The notes beneath the pieces are model-generated. The model saw nothing but the letters and a program-made list of their open reading frames with translations, was not told the DNA's origin and searched no databases. Positions 31,054 through 39,406 of a stretch of 45,608 nt of DNA are shown piece after piece. Made by a program: the position numbers and the translations under genes. How positions within the stretch are numbered: the first letter of the stretch is position 1; each line of letters begins with the position of its first letter. This stretch comes from a virus: IMG/VR virus record IMGVR_UViG_3300013233_000552, positions 1-45,608 of that record. One strand, 5' to 3'.

Positions 31054-31842
31054 TTATAAAACCTCTGTAAATAGGATTTCCAAAGCTTCATCGGTGCTTC
31101 TACCTGAAACATACCCCCGATTATTTGTCTGCCCGACTACGGTTTTATCTGTGTTTTGGGTAGCATCCCCGTTTATTGTCAAAAGAGGCATGGGTGAGAA
31201 AGGTGCTGATTGGGTTGTCCAAGCAATCGCCATTTCGTTTGTGGGTATCCACGGCAAAATGACCAATTCATCATAATATGCCACGGGTGTCACTGCCCCA
31301 AAATCGTTTGTGGCGTGGATTTGTGCTTTTCCTAAAGACACCTGAATTGTGTTGCTCACTTCGATGAAGGCATCCGACACCCCGTTTTTCCACAAATTAC
31401 CATCGGATGATAACGCCCACGTTTCCCAAGTTGCCGATCCCGTCAGATACTTTCGCACCATTATGAAATATCCTTGTGTTGTGTTTAATTGAGCATCGAA
31501 TTCAGCAAAACCGCTGTTCTGCACAACCATTGCCCCGCCATTTAACCCGCCTGACGGGTCAATGCCCGCTGAGTAATTGAGGGATTGTAGTGAGCTGCCC
31601 GCCACAAAATCCCCATTGAAGTTGAAAACGTGTCCTTTGCCTTGTATTAAATTCACAAGGGCTGTGGTGGTGTTTCTGTGTAAAGAGGGGGTGGATAAAG
31701 ACAATTCAAAGAACTGCCCACGGTTGAATTTCTTGGCTTTGTTTCTCTGTGTTTGAAACCTGCGGCCGAGCTCTTTTCGGCTGAAATCCGTACTTTCTGC
31801 GAAAACAGGCAAAGGCCAACTGTTGATTGATAAAAAGGCCAT
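31054..31842 (-). CDS. Distal-tail-like protein
   Basis: 262 residues, immediately after the tape measure gene, the standard position of the distal tail (Dit-like) protein that joins tube to tip. The N-terminus contains a basic stretch (FSRKELGRRFQTQRNKAKKF) consistent with the first beta domain of such proteins. The mid-part resembles a lectin-like sandwich (GYFIMVRKYLTGSATWETW). It is paralogous to the next gene. Confidence 0.7.
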   Translation of the reverse strand: MAFLSINSWPLPVFAESTDFSRKELGRRFQTQRNKAKKFNRGQFFELSLSTPSLHRNTTTALVNLIQGKGHVFNFNGDFVAGSSLQSLNYSAGIDPSGGLNGGAMVVQNSGFAEFDAQLNTTQGYFIMVRKYLTGSATWETWALSSDGNLWKNGVSDAFIEVSNTIQVSLGKAQIHATNDFGAVTPVAYYDELVILPWIPTNEMAIAWTTQSAPFSPMPLLTINGDATQNTDKTVVGQTNNRGYVSGRSTDEALEILFTEVL

Positions 31843-34595
31843 TAGGCACCCCCACCAAAAGGGCTGCCGATTTCGAACGGGCTGCCCGTTCTGAGCATGT
31901 TGCCCCGCTCAACCATATCCTTAAATTCTTCTACATTATCCGCTTTAATGTAAACATCCCCAGCAATACTGATCCCTCCGCTTGAGCCGCCCCCTGCCGT
32001 GCCTTGGGTGACTTGTTCGGGTGTTTGTGCGCCAAAGCGGGCTGCGGCTACTTTGAAGCCTGTGGGCAGGTTAAATAAGCCTTCATTCAGCTTTGCTCTG
32101 GCGTTTGTTTCTCTGTCGAGTTGGTATGTTGATTCACCACGGGCTGCTAGATCCCCCTCTGTTGCGTTTATGAGGTCTGTCATGCCCCGCATGAGGGCGG
32201 GGTCGGGTGTGAATACTGCCCCAAAATCATCGGCTAGATTGCTCCCGATCCGTGCCCAATACGCCCCTACATCGATGGGGTTGCCTGTCACTAAACCCTT
32301 GATCCAGTCTGTGAGAAACTGAATTGGTGACATGATGGCCTGCACTACCCAGACAATTGCTTTATATAATGAATCCATCACAATGACGTTGGCAAAAATA
32401 GCCCAGTTTAATCCCAGTAGAGCCAGTTTTATCAAGTCCACGATCTTAAAAGCATCTAAAATATAGGTGGTTACATCAATAATGCTAGAAACCAGATTCA
32501 CGATGCCTGGCGTCACCATCGTAATTGACCGCATCAATTCCATGATAACCGTCACGATGCCTGAGTCCACGATGCCTTGTCCTAACTCTGCCAGAAAATC
32601 GCTGAGATAGCCCCCAAAAACATCTAAAACGCCCAAGAGGGGGTCAAGTGCTTTGAAAAGTGCGCTAAAGGGCTGAATGGCTTTGATGACCACATTGGTA
32701 AACCCCTGTACAAAATCCATCGCCCCCTTTGTCTTCATGGCCAAGTCCATTGCAAAACTCAAAAGCTGGCTAAGGCCACCTGTCATTAATCCTGTGACTG
32801 CCTCCCCTAACATGCCCAAAGCATCCCCCGCCATCTTCCCTGCATTTGCCAGGAAGCCTAGACTTTTAGGGGCGGGTGTTTTTGTTGTGGGGATTGTTCT
32901 TGCATTGGTCATTTTCAGGGGTTTGCTTCCTGCCCCGATCACGGCTCCCACACTAGGCGCCAAAGAGGCATCCCCCCTCTGAAGGGTGTTTTTTGCTATT
33001 GCTAAAACTAATGCGGCCTCTTTTGCTGTGAGCCCCATGTCTCTCAACTGAGTGCCCGCATCGTTTAGTGATTTTTCTAACCCCTGAAATGTTTTGGGGT
33101 CTATTAAATCCGCGATTGTAAAACCTAGTTTTTTTATTAGATCTGTCCTGCTGCCCTCCACTTTTGGTTTAACCCGTGTGAAGTCTCGCTGAGACAATCC
33201 TTGAAGGGGCGCTTCTAATTTATCTAATGCTTTGATATACCCCCGCCCTGCTTCTGCAAAAGATCCTAAAACCCCCGATGGGTCGACCACCTTTAATTCC
33301 ATGCCCCGTAAATCAAAACTGAGTTGCTCTGCATCTACCAAAAGCCGATCGGCCGCCTTGGCGCTTTCTTCCATGAATTTGGCTTGTAGTTTGGCTGCCT
33401 TGGCGGCTTCTTTTTGTTTTTTTGTGGCCAATGCTTCTTTGGCTGATTTCTCTGATTCTTTCTTGCCCCGCCTGCGGGTGAGGGCTTCTTTGCCTTTATT
33501 TCTTGCTTTGTTTAATTCATTATTTAAGGTTTTTATTTCAAACCATGCGGATCTTGCTTGCTGGGATACCGCCCCCATGTTCCCTGCCATTATCTGCTTG
33601 AAGGCGCTCCCGTGCTTCTGCCAAAGGCTGGCGATCCGGTCTTGTGTTTTGTTATTCAGTCTTTCGACTTCTGTTAACCCGTCTTTTACAATGTCTCCTG
33701 ACATGACATTGTAGATCCCTTTAAAAAAACCCTCCCCAAAAACCTTCTGAAAATCGATTTGTGAAAGGGCATCTAAAACTCTGCCCAACCACCCCACCAA
33801 TTTTGACATTAAAGGCAAGAGAAGCTCACCTAGAGCCAGCCCTGCATTGGCTAAAGACGCCTCAAAACGATCAAAAGCATCCCCTGCATCTGCTCCCCCG
33901 CTGCCTACTTCTTCAATCATCAATTGCCCTTTGGCCAAAACCTGATTGACTTCTGATTGCTTTTTCTCAAAATCTGATAGTTGTTTTACGGTTTTGCCTG
34001 CTTTTTTTGCATATGCTTCATGGGCAGCACCCCAATCTACCATAATCCCAAGGTTATCAAGAATCAGTTTTGAAGATCTGGCCGTACCTGTGACAATAGA
34101 ATCAAACATAAATGCTTGGGATTGCCCCGTCTTTTTGGCTGCGGCATCTGCGATGTTGGCCAATTGCATGAATTCTCGGCCTGTTATCCCCATGTTTTCT
34201 GCAAGGTTGGCCTTTTTTACCAGCTCTGCATCTGAGATTAACCCCTTTGTGGCCTTCCTGAATTGGGTTATTTCAAACCCCATTTGCTTGAAAACGGCGC
34301 TGGCATCTGATGTGTATGCGGCTGCTTTTGAGCTGTCGTAAGCTGCGTTTAACCCCTTCATGGCCACGGCTGCTGCGGCTGCGGCCACTGCTAGTTTCCC
34401 CATTGTGGAATTCAAAAGGCTTGTGCTTTTTTCAGCCCCCGCTGCGCCCTTCCCTGCTGCGCCTAACCCTGCGGCTGCTCCCTTACCCGACTTACCCAGT
34501 TTCTTCAGCTCGTCCTGGGCGGCTTTGAGCTGTTTCTTGAATCTTTGAACGTCGGCTGTTAGGGTTGCTCTGACTTCACCCGCTGAAATTGTCAT
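31842..34595 (-). CDS. Tape measure protein
   Basis: 917 residues, the ruler for tail length and a channel component for DNA ejection. The N-terminus (LTADVQRFKKQLKAAQDELKKLGKSG, then Gly/Ala-rich) is typical of siphophage tape measures. Two hydrophobic regions (about 590-640 and 680-780) include membrane-like helices. No lytic transglycosylase or peptidase motif is visible. At the known ratio of about 1.5 angstrom per residue it would predict a tail near 135-140 nm. It follows the G/GT chaperone genes as expected. Confidence 0.93.
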   Translation of the reverse strand: MTISAGEVRATLTADVQRFKKQLKAAQDELKKLGKSGKGAAAGLGAAGKGAAGAEKSTSLLNSTMGKLAVAAAAAAVAMKGLNAAYDSSKAAAYTSDASAVFKQMGFEITQFRKATKGLISDAELVKKANLAENMGITGREFMQLANIADAAAKKTGQSQAFMFDSIVTGTARSSKLILDNLGIMVDWGAAHEAYAKKAGKTVKQLSDFEKKQSEVNQVLAKGQLMIEEVGSGGADAGDAFDRFEASLANAGLALGELLLPLMSKLVGWLGRVLDALSQIDFQKVFGEGFFKGIYNVMSGDIVKDGLTEVERLNNKTQDRIASLWQKHGSAFKQIMAGNMGAVSQQARSAWFEIKTLNNELNKARNKGKEALTRRRGKKESEKSAKEALATKKQKEAAKAAKLQAKFMEESAKAADRLLVDAEQLSFDLRGMELKVVDPSGVLGSFAEAGRGYIKALDKLEAPLQGLSQRDFTRVKPKVEGSRTDLIKKLGFTIADLIDPKTFQGLEKSLNDAGTQLRDMGLTAKEAALVLAIAKNTLQRGDASLAPSVGAVIGAGSKPLKMTNARTIPTTKTPAPKSLGFLANAGKMAGDALGMLGEAVTGLMTGGLSQLLSFAMDLAMKTKGAMDFVQGFTNVVIKAIQPFSALFKALDPLLGVLDVFGGYLSDFLAELGQGIVDSGIVTVIMELMRSITMVTPGIVNLVSSIIDVTTYILDAFKIVDLIKLALLGLNWAIFANVIVMDSLYKAIVWVVQAIMSPIQFLTDWIKGLVTGNPIDVGAYWARIGSNLADDFGAVFTPDPALMRGMTDLINATEGDLAARGESTYQLDRETNARAKLNEGLFNLPTGFKVAAARFGAQTPEQVTQGTAGGGSSGGISIAGDVYIKADNVEEFKDMVERGNMLRTGSPFEIGSPFGGGA

Positions 34596-34943
34596 TTATC
34601 GCACCTTTAAAAATCTTTGGTATGAAGAGGGTCTGGCTTGGTTGTCTTGTGCTCGTTTTTTCAATTCCCGCTGTCTTTTCATATTCTTATAATATGCCCG
34701 CATCTCTTTTGCTGAATTGAAGTCCTGCGCTGTTAATTCCCGTTTCTTACCCAACAACTGATTGGGGGTGATCGCCTTTTTGATGTGAGGCTGAATAATG
34801 CGAGCCACTGCCCATGCCTGTAGCTCATATTGTTCTTTTACCCGTCTTTGGTGTGCGTTTAGTGCTATGTAAACCTCATTTAAATCTGCATCCCAAAAAT
34901 CAGCTATTGTCATCCCTGCCACCAAAGCCTCCTCAAGCAACAA
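34596..34943 (-). CDS. Tail assembly chaperone, T part (made as a G-T fusion by -1 frameshift)
   Basis: The T reading frame, ending just before the tape measure gene. The frame is open well upstream of the ATG at 34943 (back to a TAA near 34998). The extra sequence, including SNGRIIFPLLLEEALVAGM, is protein-like, so the real product is most likely a G-T fusion spanning 35383-34596 formed by a -1 frameshift. The T part contains DFWDADLNEVYIALNAHQRR, typical of the second chaperone domain. It would recruit the tail tube protein to the tape measure during assembly; it is not expected in the virion. Confidence 0.82.
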   Translation of the reverse strand: MLLEEALVAGMTIADFWDADLNEVYIALNAHQRRVKEQYELQAWAVARIIQPHIKKAITPNQLLGKKRELTAQDFNSAKEMRAYYKNMKRQRELKKRAQDNQARPSSYQRFLKVR

Positions 34944-34951
34944 GGGGAAGA

Positions 34952-35383
34952 TTATCCGCCCGTTGCTTCTGTCGACAAAGGGTTGGCCACCTCTTTTTTA
35001 GCTGCTTTGGCTTCTGTGGCGTCTTTGGCTTCTGCGGCGTCTCCCATCTCGTCCAATTTCGCTGCGAGCTGTGGCACTTTTCGGATTAAGGCTTCCCCCG
35101 CTGCTATGGTGACATCTGTCCAGGAACCGCCTGCGTCTTCGTGTTCGTCAATTAATTCCTCGGCTGATTCTGGCGACCAGCCCAAAGGCAGCCGCTTCTT
35201 TTCCCAAAGGCGGCCTGCGTATAGAATGGCGGTTGCGCCCCTTACGGATGCGATATCTTCGTCTCTGATGATCTGCAGAAGCCCTTTATTAAAGGCTTCT
35301 TCTATTACAGACACGGCTTTTGTCTTGAATTTCAACATGTATCGCTGCCCTGCCAATTCCACTGTGCATACTTTTTTACTCAT
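34952..35383 (-). CDS. Tail assembly chaperone, G-like
   Basis: 143 residues; the upstream partner of the G/GT pair, between the tail tube and tape measure genes. The core VELAGQRYMLKFKTKAVSVIEEAFNKG (9-35) is the usual start of such chaperones, which coat the tape measure. The Ala/Glu/Lys-rich tail (about 115-140) contains the frameshift region. GGAG lies seven bases before the ATG. Confidence 0.88.
   Translation of the reverse strand: MSKKVCTVELAGQRYMLKFKTKAVSVIEEAFNKGLLQIIRDEDIASVRGATAILYAGRLWEKKRLPLGWSPESAEELIDEHEDAGGSWTDVTIAAGEALIRKVPQLAAKLDEMGDAAEAKDATEAKAAKKEVANPLSTEATGG
34976..34982 (-). promoter_or_regulatory. Candidate -1 frameshift slippery site CCCTTTG
   Basis: On the minus strand the G frame reads AAC CCT TTG, so C CCT TTG fits the X XXY YYZ rule exactly and a -1 slip enters the T frame. 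A second possible site, AAAAAAG, lies upstream at 34993-34999. The T frame is open across both. Confidence 0.7.
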
Positions 35384-35385
35384 AA

Positions 35386-35403
35386 TCTAGCTCCATCTTT
35401 TTT
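35386..35403 (-). repeat. 18-base repeat containing the G gene ribosome binding site
   Basis: AAAAAAGATGGAGCTAGA on the minus strand, with GGAG seven to eleven bases before the G gene ATG at 35383. The identical 18 bases recur in the opposite orientation at 37960-37977. Confidence 0.75.
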
Positions 35404-35412
35404 GTTGTTTAC

Positions 35413-35841
35413 TTACTGTGTGGCTCTTACTGGCACGCCTGAGATCTTGACCTCTACGCCCAAAGTCATCACATCTTCATGTGGTGAAGAAATGTCGGCC
35501 TTTGTGATAAGGCATTGAGCCACCCATTCATCATTGCCCACACCTAAGCCTAAGGGGCGGAATCGACAAGACACTTTGGCACCCGAAAAAACAAGTAATT
35601 GCAATTGTTCTTGGCCTGCATCGTCTTCTTCATAAAGCAAATCACCTGAGATATCTGCGGTTGCGTTGGTTGCCAGAACCTCTTTCCAACCCAAGCTGTC
35701 ACGGCTAGTTGAATCAGCTGTTTCACGGCTGATGGCCAAAGTTAAATCTCTCGAACCCGCCACGGCTGTATAAACCAAAGGTGGCCCGACTGCTGTTTCA
35801 ATTTCAAATGTGGAAAGTCTACCAACTGCTGGAGTGCCCAT
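35413..35841 (-). CDS. Major tail (tube) protein
   Basis: 142 residues, directly before the G/GT chaperones. It has the beta-sandwich pattern of TP901-1/phage_tail_2-type tube proteins: SRDLTLAISRETADSTSRDSLGWKEVLATNATADISGDL (about 29-67) and the closing EDVMTLGVEVKISGV strands. It polymerises into hexameric rings around the tape measure. The size is typical. An abundant late product is expected. Confidence 0.85.
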   Translation of the reverse strand: MGTPAVGRLSTFEIETAVGPPLVYTAVAGSRDLTLAISRETADSTSRDSLGWKEVLATNATADISGDLLYEEDDAGQEQLQLLVFSGAKVSCRFRPLGLGVGNDEWVAQCLITKADISSPHEDVMTLGVEVKISGVPVRATQ

Positions 35842-35863
35842 GTTTTACCTCTGTTTTCTTGTT

Positions 35864-36274
35864 TTATTGTGTCTCTTGAATGAGACAATCTGCGTTTAAA
35901 ATCCACCTGTGTGATCCTTGATCTGTGGGTGGGAAAGGTGATGGTCGAGAAGAACGGATGTTGATTTCAACCATCGTGGAAGGGGGTTTGTAATTTAATG
36001 CTGCAATGACCGAGTTGGCCAACGCCAATCCATCATCCCATGCTTTCGGGTTCGATCTAATCGTGATTTGTGCCGTGGTGTAGGCCATTTGTGTGCCGTC
36101 TTTTGATGGTTTGGGGGCTACCCCGCCTGTGCCTACAACAAAAACTGCTTCATGGGGGATGCTGCCTGTTCTTGGCTCTTGCTCTGGTCCCGAAAACACA
36201 TTGACACCCCACACCCAGCCGCTGCCCAAATTGTCAGCTATTTGTTGAGCCAAAACCTCAGATATATTTATCAT
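35864..36274 (-). CDS. Tail terminator-like protein
   Basis: 136 residues. The layout (N-terminal helix, GPEQEPRTGSIPHEAVFVVGTGG, then AYTTAQITIRSNPKAWDDGLALANSVIAAL) matches the small proteins that cap the tail tube and join it to the head. It lies between the gp10-like connector and the tube protein, the canonical position. It overlaps the upstream gene by four bases. Confidence 0.78.
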   Translation of the reverse strand: MINISEVLAQQIADNLGSGWVWGVNVFSGPEQEPRTGSIPHEAVFVVGTGGVAPKPSKDGTQMAYTTAQITIRSNPKAWDDGLALANSVIAALNYKPPSTMVEINIRSSRPSPFPPTDQGSHRWILNADCLIQETQ

Positions 36275-36663
36275 TGTTTTGCCCCTTTCGCTTCGCTTTT
36301 AAAGCGATCTGCGAGTTTTTGGGCGAACTGTTCGGCCTCTCGTTTTAGGGGGTCTTCTATGTATTTCCATTTGCCTGTTTTGTAGTTTTTGTTGGTCTCG
36401 TGCACTTCCACTGCGTATTCTGTGTCAGCGCTTATTGTTACCGAGGGGGCAGCCTTTTTTGCCCCCTTTGTGCTGATCTTCCTCTTGATAGATCCCCTGA
36501 GGTTGCCTGTGTCTACGGGAGATTCGGCCTTTGCTCCCGCTTGAACCCGCTCCCCCGCTGCGATCAATTCCCTTCGGGCGATCTCTGGCATTTGGTCAAT
36601 TAATGCCTGCAAGGCCTTGTCCACCTGTTTGATGCCCACATCTATTTGTAAACCAAAGCCCAT
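36271..36663 (-). CDS. HK97 gp10-like neck protein
   Basis: 130 residues from ATG 36663, preceded by GGGGG at good spacing and one base after the upstream gene's stop; a longer frame to 36765 overlaps that gene and is rejected. The signature A-x-x-R-V-Q-x-x-A-K-x-x-S-P-V-D-T-G-N-L-R-x-S (in the stretch about 49-71) and AVEVHETN are hallmarks of the HK97 gp10 family, which forms part of the head-tail joint. Confidence 0.87.
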   Translation of the reverse strand: MGFGLQIDVGIKQVDKALQALIDQMPEIARRELIAAGERVQAGAKAESPVDTGNLRGSIKRKISTKGAKKAAPSVTISADTEYAVEVHETNKNYKTGKWKYIEDPLKREAEQFAQKLADRFKSEAKGAKQ

Positions 36664-36664
36664 T

Positions 36665-36997
36665 TTAAACCCCCGTTTCAAAATAAGACGTGTTGCCAAA
36701 TTCATCAAAGAATTCTTCAGATCGCAAGATAACACGGCCAAAATCTTGACGGGTGCTGTCTTCATTCCCTAGCCAAATTAAAGCATTGAAAGGTATTTTT
36801 TGCTCTGAAAATATAGTCAAGGTCTCGGTCTTCTCTTGCCCATATTCCCGATTTGAGATGGTGTTTGTGGGTTCAATCCTTACGTTTTCCATGATTCTAG
36901 GGGAACCGAAAACCAAGGCGCCTGACTTGCTTACGCCCTCATTTGGGGCATATGTGATGGATTGTTTCCACTGTTGTTTTAATTGAAAATCTACCAT
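36665..36997 (-). CDS. Head closure-like protein
   Basis: 110 residues from ATG 36997; a TTG six bases earlier is possible. It overlaps the end of the connector gene by seven bases. Its beta-rich sequence (ALVFGSPRIMENVRIEPTNTISNREYG) and position between the connector and the gp10-like gene fit a stopper/closure protein of the head-tail joint. Function is from context. Confidence 0.68.
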   Translation of the reverse strand: MVDFQLKQQWKQSITYAPNEGVSKSGALVFGSPRIMENVRIEPTNTISNREYGQEKTETLTIFSEQKIPFNALIWLGNEDSTRQDFGRVILRSEEFFDEFGNTSYFETGV

Positions 36998-37458
36998 GGC
37001 CAACCCCGTCCACGGTTCAGATTGTCGGAGTTTCGGGCATAGGGGTTGTCATTCATATTTTTGCCGAAAACCTCGCTGACACGATCCACATCCTGGTCGT
37101 CATTCAAGCCTTCTTGAATACTTAACCCGCCCGCTTTCATGCCTGCGGCCACATAGTTTTTGCCGTCAAACGGGTCTGATCCCCGCTTGGATAAATCATC
37201 TGCTAATTCCATGTAATGCTTGAATCGTTGGCTTGCGCTGACTGAGAGCTTGCCGTTCTTTGTGTCAACTTGTAGTGCGTATTTTGATGCAATGGCTTTA
37301 CATGCTGCGCTGGCTGCCCTCCCTAGGGATGCCTGAATGCCCAAAATGCCTGTGATCTCTTCATCTAACAATTGCATCGATCCTTCAACCGTGTCGCCAA
37401 TTAAAATGCGCACCTTGTCGAGGTCTGTTGTTAGTGAGGGGTCATAGGTCTGTGCCAT
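36991..37458 (-). CDS. Head-tail connector (gp6-like adaptor)
   Basis: 155 residues. The N-terminus DLDKVRILIGDTVEGSMQLLDEEITGIL (13-40) followed by a helix (AASAACKAIASKYA) and KLSVSASQRFKHYMELADDL is the standard pattern of the helical adaptor that binds the portal. The C-terminal tail is rich in Asn/Arg/Gly. It follows the 37462 gene by three bases. Confidence 0.8.
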   Translation of the reverse strand: MAQTYDPSLTTDLDKVRILIGDTVEGSMQLLDEEITGILGIQASLGRAASAACKAIASKYALQVDTKNGKLSVSASQRFKHYMELADDLSKRGSDPFDGKNYVAAGMKAGGLSIQEGLNDDQDVDRVSEVFGKNMNDNPYARNSDNLNRGRGWPW

Positions 37459-37461
37459 CGT

Positions 37462-37899
37462 TTATTTTCTTTCTTTGTTTTTGTTGGGCTTACGACCTCT
37501 TTTTTTAGGGGCTTCGGGGGCGGCTAGTGCCAATTGCTGAGGCTCTTCTGGCTCTTCGGGTAACATCCATGCGGGCAACCCGTTGGCCACGTCCATTTTC
37601 AAATGGGAGTGGTTGTAGGCCTTACAAATCTCTTGAAAGGGGGCATCCAAAGGCACGTTAATATCGGCGCTTTTCAACCGTTCCAGCATGTCACTTTTGG
37701 TTGGCTGGGGGGCTACTGCAAAAGCGAGGTGCTCTGCCCTGATCTCTCCGTCTTTGTAATCACAAATGATTTCTCCCCGTTCCATGCATCCCCTAAGGCC
37801 TGCCCATGTGGCGGCCTCTGGGATCTGGTCATTGGGTTGTAACGTGATGAATCGATTACCACGGGTCAATCTGAGCTGTTTCTTGCCTACAAAATACAT
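37462..37899 (-). CDS. Hypothetical head-region protein
   Basis: 145 residues from ATG 37899, preceded by GAGG at five bases; an in-frame extension to 37995 would run through the hairpin after the capsid gene. The first half is compact (LRLTRGNRFITLQPND). The end is a Pro/Glu/Ala linker and a Lys/Arg-rich tail (KKRGRKPNKNKERK) with an AT-hook-like RGRKP core that may bind DNA. Its place between capsid and connector suggests a head completion role; unproven. Confidence 0.65.
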   Translation of the reverse strand: MYFVGKKQLRLTRGNRFITLQPNDQIPEAATWAGLRGCMERGEIICDYKDGEIRAEHLAFAVAPQPTKSDMLERLKSADINVPLDAPFQEICKAYNHSHLKMDVANGLPAWMLPEEPEEPQQLALAAPEAPKKRGRKPNKNKERK

Positions 37900-37914
37900 A
37901 AAAACCTCAAAGTA

Positions 37915-37970
37915 AAAAGGTGTCCATCTTTTATCGAAAGTATCCAAAGGATGGGCAGGAAAAAAGATGG
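37915..37970 (-). terminator. Hairpin after the major capsid gene
   Basis: A perfect 9-bp inverted repeat, CCATCTTTT pairing with AAAAGATGG (37962-37970 with 37924-37932), with an inner ATCC-TTT-GGAT hairpin. It is followed on the minus strand by ACACCTTTTT. It may act as a partial terminator or protect the 3' end of the capsid mRNA. Confidence 0.5.
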
Positions 37971-37977
37971 AGCTAGA
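37960..37977 (+). repeat. 18-base repeat, inverted partner of 35386-35403
   Basis: AAAAAAGATGGAGCTAGA occurs here on the plus strand and, exactly, on the minus strand at 35386-35403, where it contains the ribosome binding site of the tail chaperone G gene. Confidence 0.75.
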
Positions 37978-38002
37978 ACCGCCCACCCACCCCAAGGATT
38001 TT

Positions 38003-39001
38003 TTAGGCTATGACTGCGCTGAAGAAAGCGGCCATGTCCACACCAGTCAATTTGTGATCCATGAAAAGATCGGCTTCGACCACGGTTGAATCGGTGCGTT
38101 CGTCTGGGTATTGACGGATACGCATGCCGTTTTCATCGCCGCCAATGCGGGCTGCACGCCAAGCAAAGCTGTAGAAAGCAGATGGTTGCTTCACACGTGG
38201 GTTGCTTGTGGGGTTACAATATGCCAAAAGGGCGTGTTTGCCCAAGATGTATTGGTTGGCTTCTACAGCGCCTTCGGCTGCGGTATTGATGACTGCCCCA
38301 CCCACAACCACTTCTTGCAAACCAAGCATTTCAGCCAACATTTGCTCGTTGATGGGGGTTCGACTACCTGCCCCTTGGCCATTGGCGCTGTAGCGGGCAA
38401 CTACATCGGGATGATCAATCAAAATGTTGAAGGCCTGCTCACCCAAAATCAATTTGTTTGGTGTGCGGCTGCCTTGTAATTTGACGGCTGCTTTTTGCAA
38501 ACGGATATCAACGATAGGGGTTGAGCCTGCTTGATCCCACTGCTTGAACTGCCCTGCTCCTGGTGCACCTGGCACACCTGCCAAATCAATTCCCCAGATG
38601 CCCGCCTTGAACAAAGTGTCTGCCCAAAGTTTTTCGCTGCGCATGCAGTTTTGCTGGTTCAAATAATCCATCGCATCTGCGAAAGGATCAAGGGGGGTGT
38701 CTGCATTCACAAACTCTTCGGAGGGGATTGGATGGGCGATGGAATACCGATTTGCAAAATAAGAATCGGTACTGATTTTGTAGCCTCCCATGACTGCTTC
38801 GGTGCCTGCGGCACGTTGGGCAGATTCTAAGCGGTTGAGGTCTGCTTTGTCAAAAACAAAGTATTTGTCGGATTGTTTTTCGACTGTAACCATCGGCACA
38901 CGGCCTGCGGTTACAAATTCGGTTTTCTCTTGGAAATTGGCAATTGCCAAGTCCAAAAGCGGTCTATCTACATGAACTGAGTTTAATACGGGATTAGGCA
39001 T
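38003..39001 (-). CDS. Major capsid protein (HK97-fold type)
   Basis: 332 residues, the shell subunit. It follows scaffold and decoration genes. Segments such as LPSEEFVNADTPLDPFADAM-like PIPSEEFVNADTP (about 92-104), TPNKLILGEQAFNILIDHPDV (about 182-202) and the C-terminal RTDSTVVEADLFMDHKLTGVDMAAFF are typical of phage capsid proteins of this class. No long N-terminal delta domain is present, consistent with the separate scaffold gene. A hairpin follows the stop. Confidence 0.88.
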   Translation of the reverse strand: MPNPVLNSVHVDRPLLDLAIANFQEKTEFVTAGRVPMVTVEKQSDKYFVFDKADLNRLESAQRAAGTEAVMGGYKISTDSYFANRYSIAHPIPSEEFVNADTPLDPFADAMDYLNQQNCMRSEKLWADTLFKAGIWGIDLAGVPGAPGAGQFKQWDQAGSTPIVDIRLQKAAVKLQGSRTPNKLILGEQAFNILIDHPDVVARYSANGQGAGSRTPINEQMLAEMLGLQEVVVGGAVINTAAEGAVEANQYILGKHALLAYCNPTSNPRVKQPSAFYSFAWRAARIGGDENGMRIRQYPDERTDSTVVEADLFMDHKLTGVDMAAFFSAVIA

Positions 39002-39027
39002 TTTACTGACCTTTCTGTTTAATTAAA

Positions 39028-39405
39028 TTAAACGATGTTGCCTGATTCAACGGTGATTGAGATGATGTCGCCTGCGGCGCCTGCGGTTTCTGCATAGCCC
39101 ACAATGGCATGCCCAGGGGTTACACTTGTGATACCAAGACCTGCGTTGTTGGTTACGATGGGATCACCGATGGCCACGGTGCCCGCCAATTTGACTTTAA
39201 ACTGGCCGCCTTGGCCTAGGGGTAAGATGGCGGCTGCTTGCCCCAAAGTGGGCGCATTGGCTAAAATACCGATGGCTTTTTCGCCTGCGATGGCGCAAGG
39301 AATAACGGCGCCATTGACATCAAGCTTTAACATAGAATACTGAAGCAAAGATAAATCTGCCCCTGCGGTGAATGATCTGAGATCTAAACGTGAGTAAGTT
39401 GCCAT
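39028..39405 (-). CDS. Capsid decoration/stabilisation protein (DUF2190-like)
   Basis: 125 residues. The pattern AGEKAIGILANAPTLGQAAAILPLGQGGQFKVKLAGTVAIGDPI (about 40-83) and GHAIVGYAETAGAAGDIISITVESG matches the DUF2190-type beta proteins that stud phage capsids. It is placed directly upstream of the major capsid gene, with a 26-base gap. Confidence 0.82.
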   Translation of the reverse strand: MATYSRLDLRSFTAGADLSLLQYSMLKLDVNGAVIPCAIAGEKAIGILANAPTLGQAAAILPLGQGGQFKVKLAGTVAIGDPIVTNNAGLGITSVTPGHAIVGYAETAGAAGDIISITVESGNIV

Positions 39406-39406
39406 T

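Noticed and set aside
36664-36765. Longer N-terminus for the gp10-like protein
   Set aside because: It reads the upstream gene out of frame; ATG 36663 has a strong ribosome site and gives a family-typical length.
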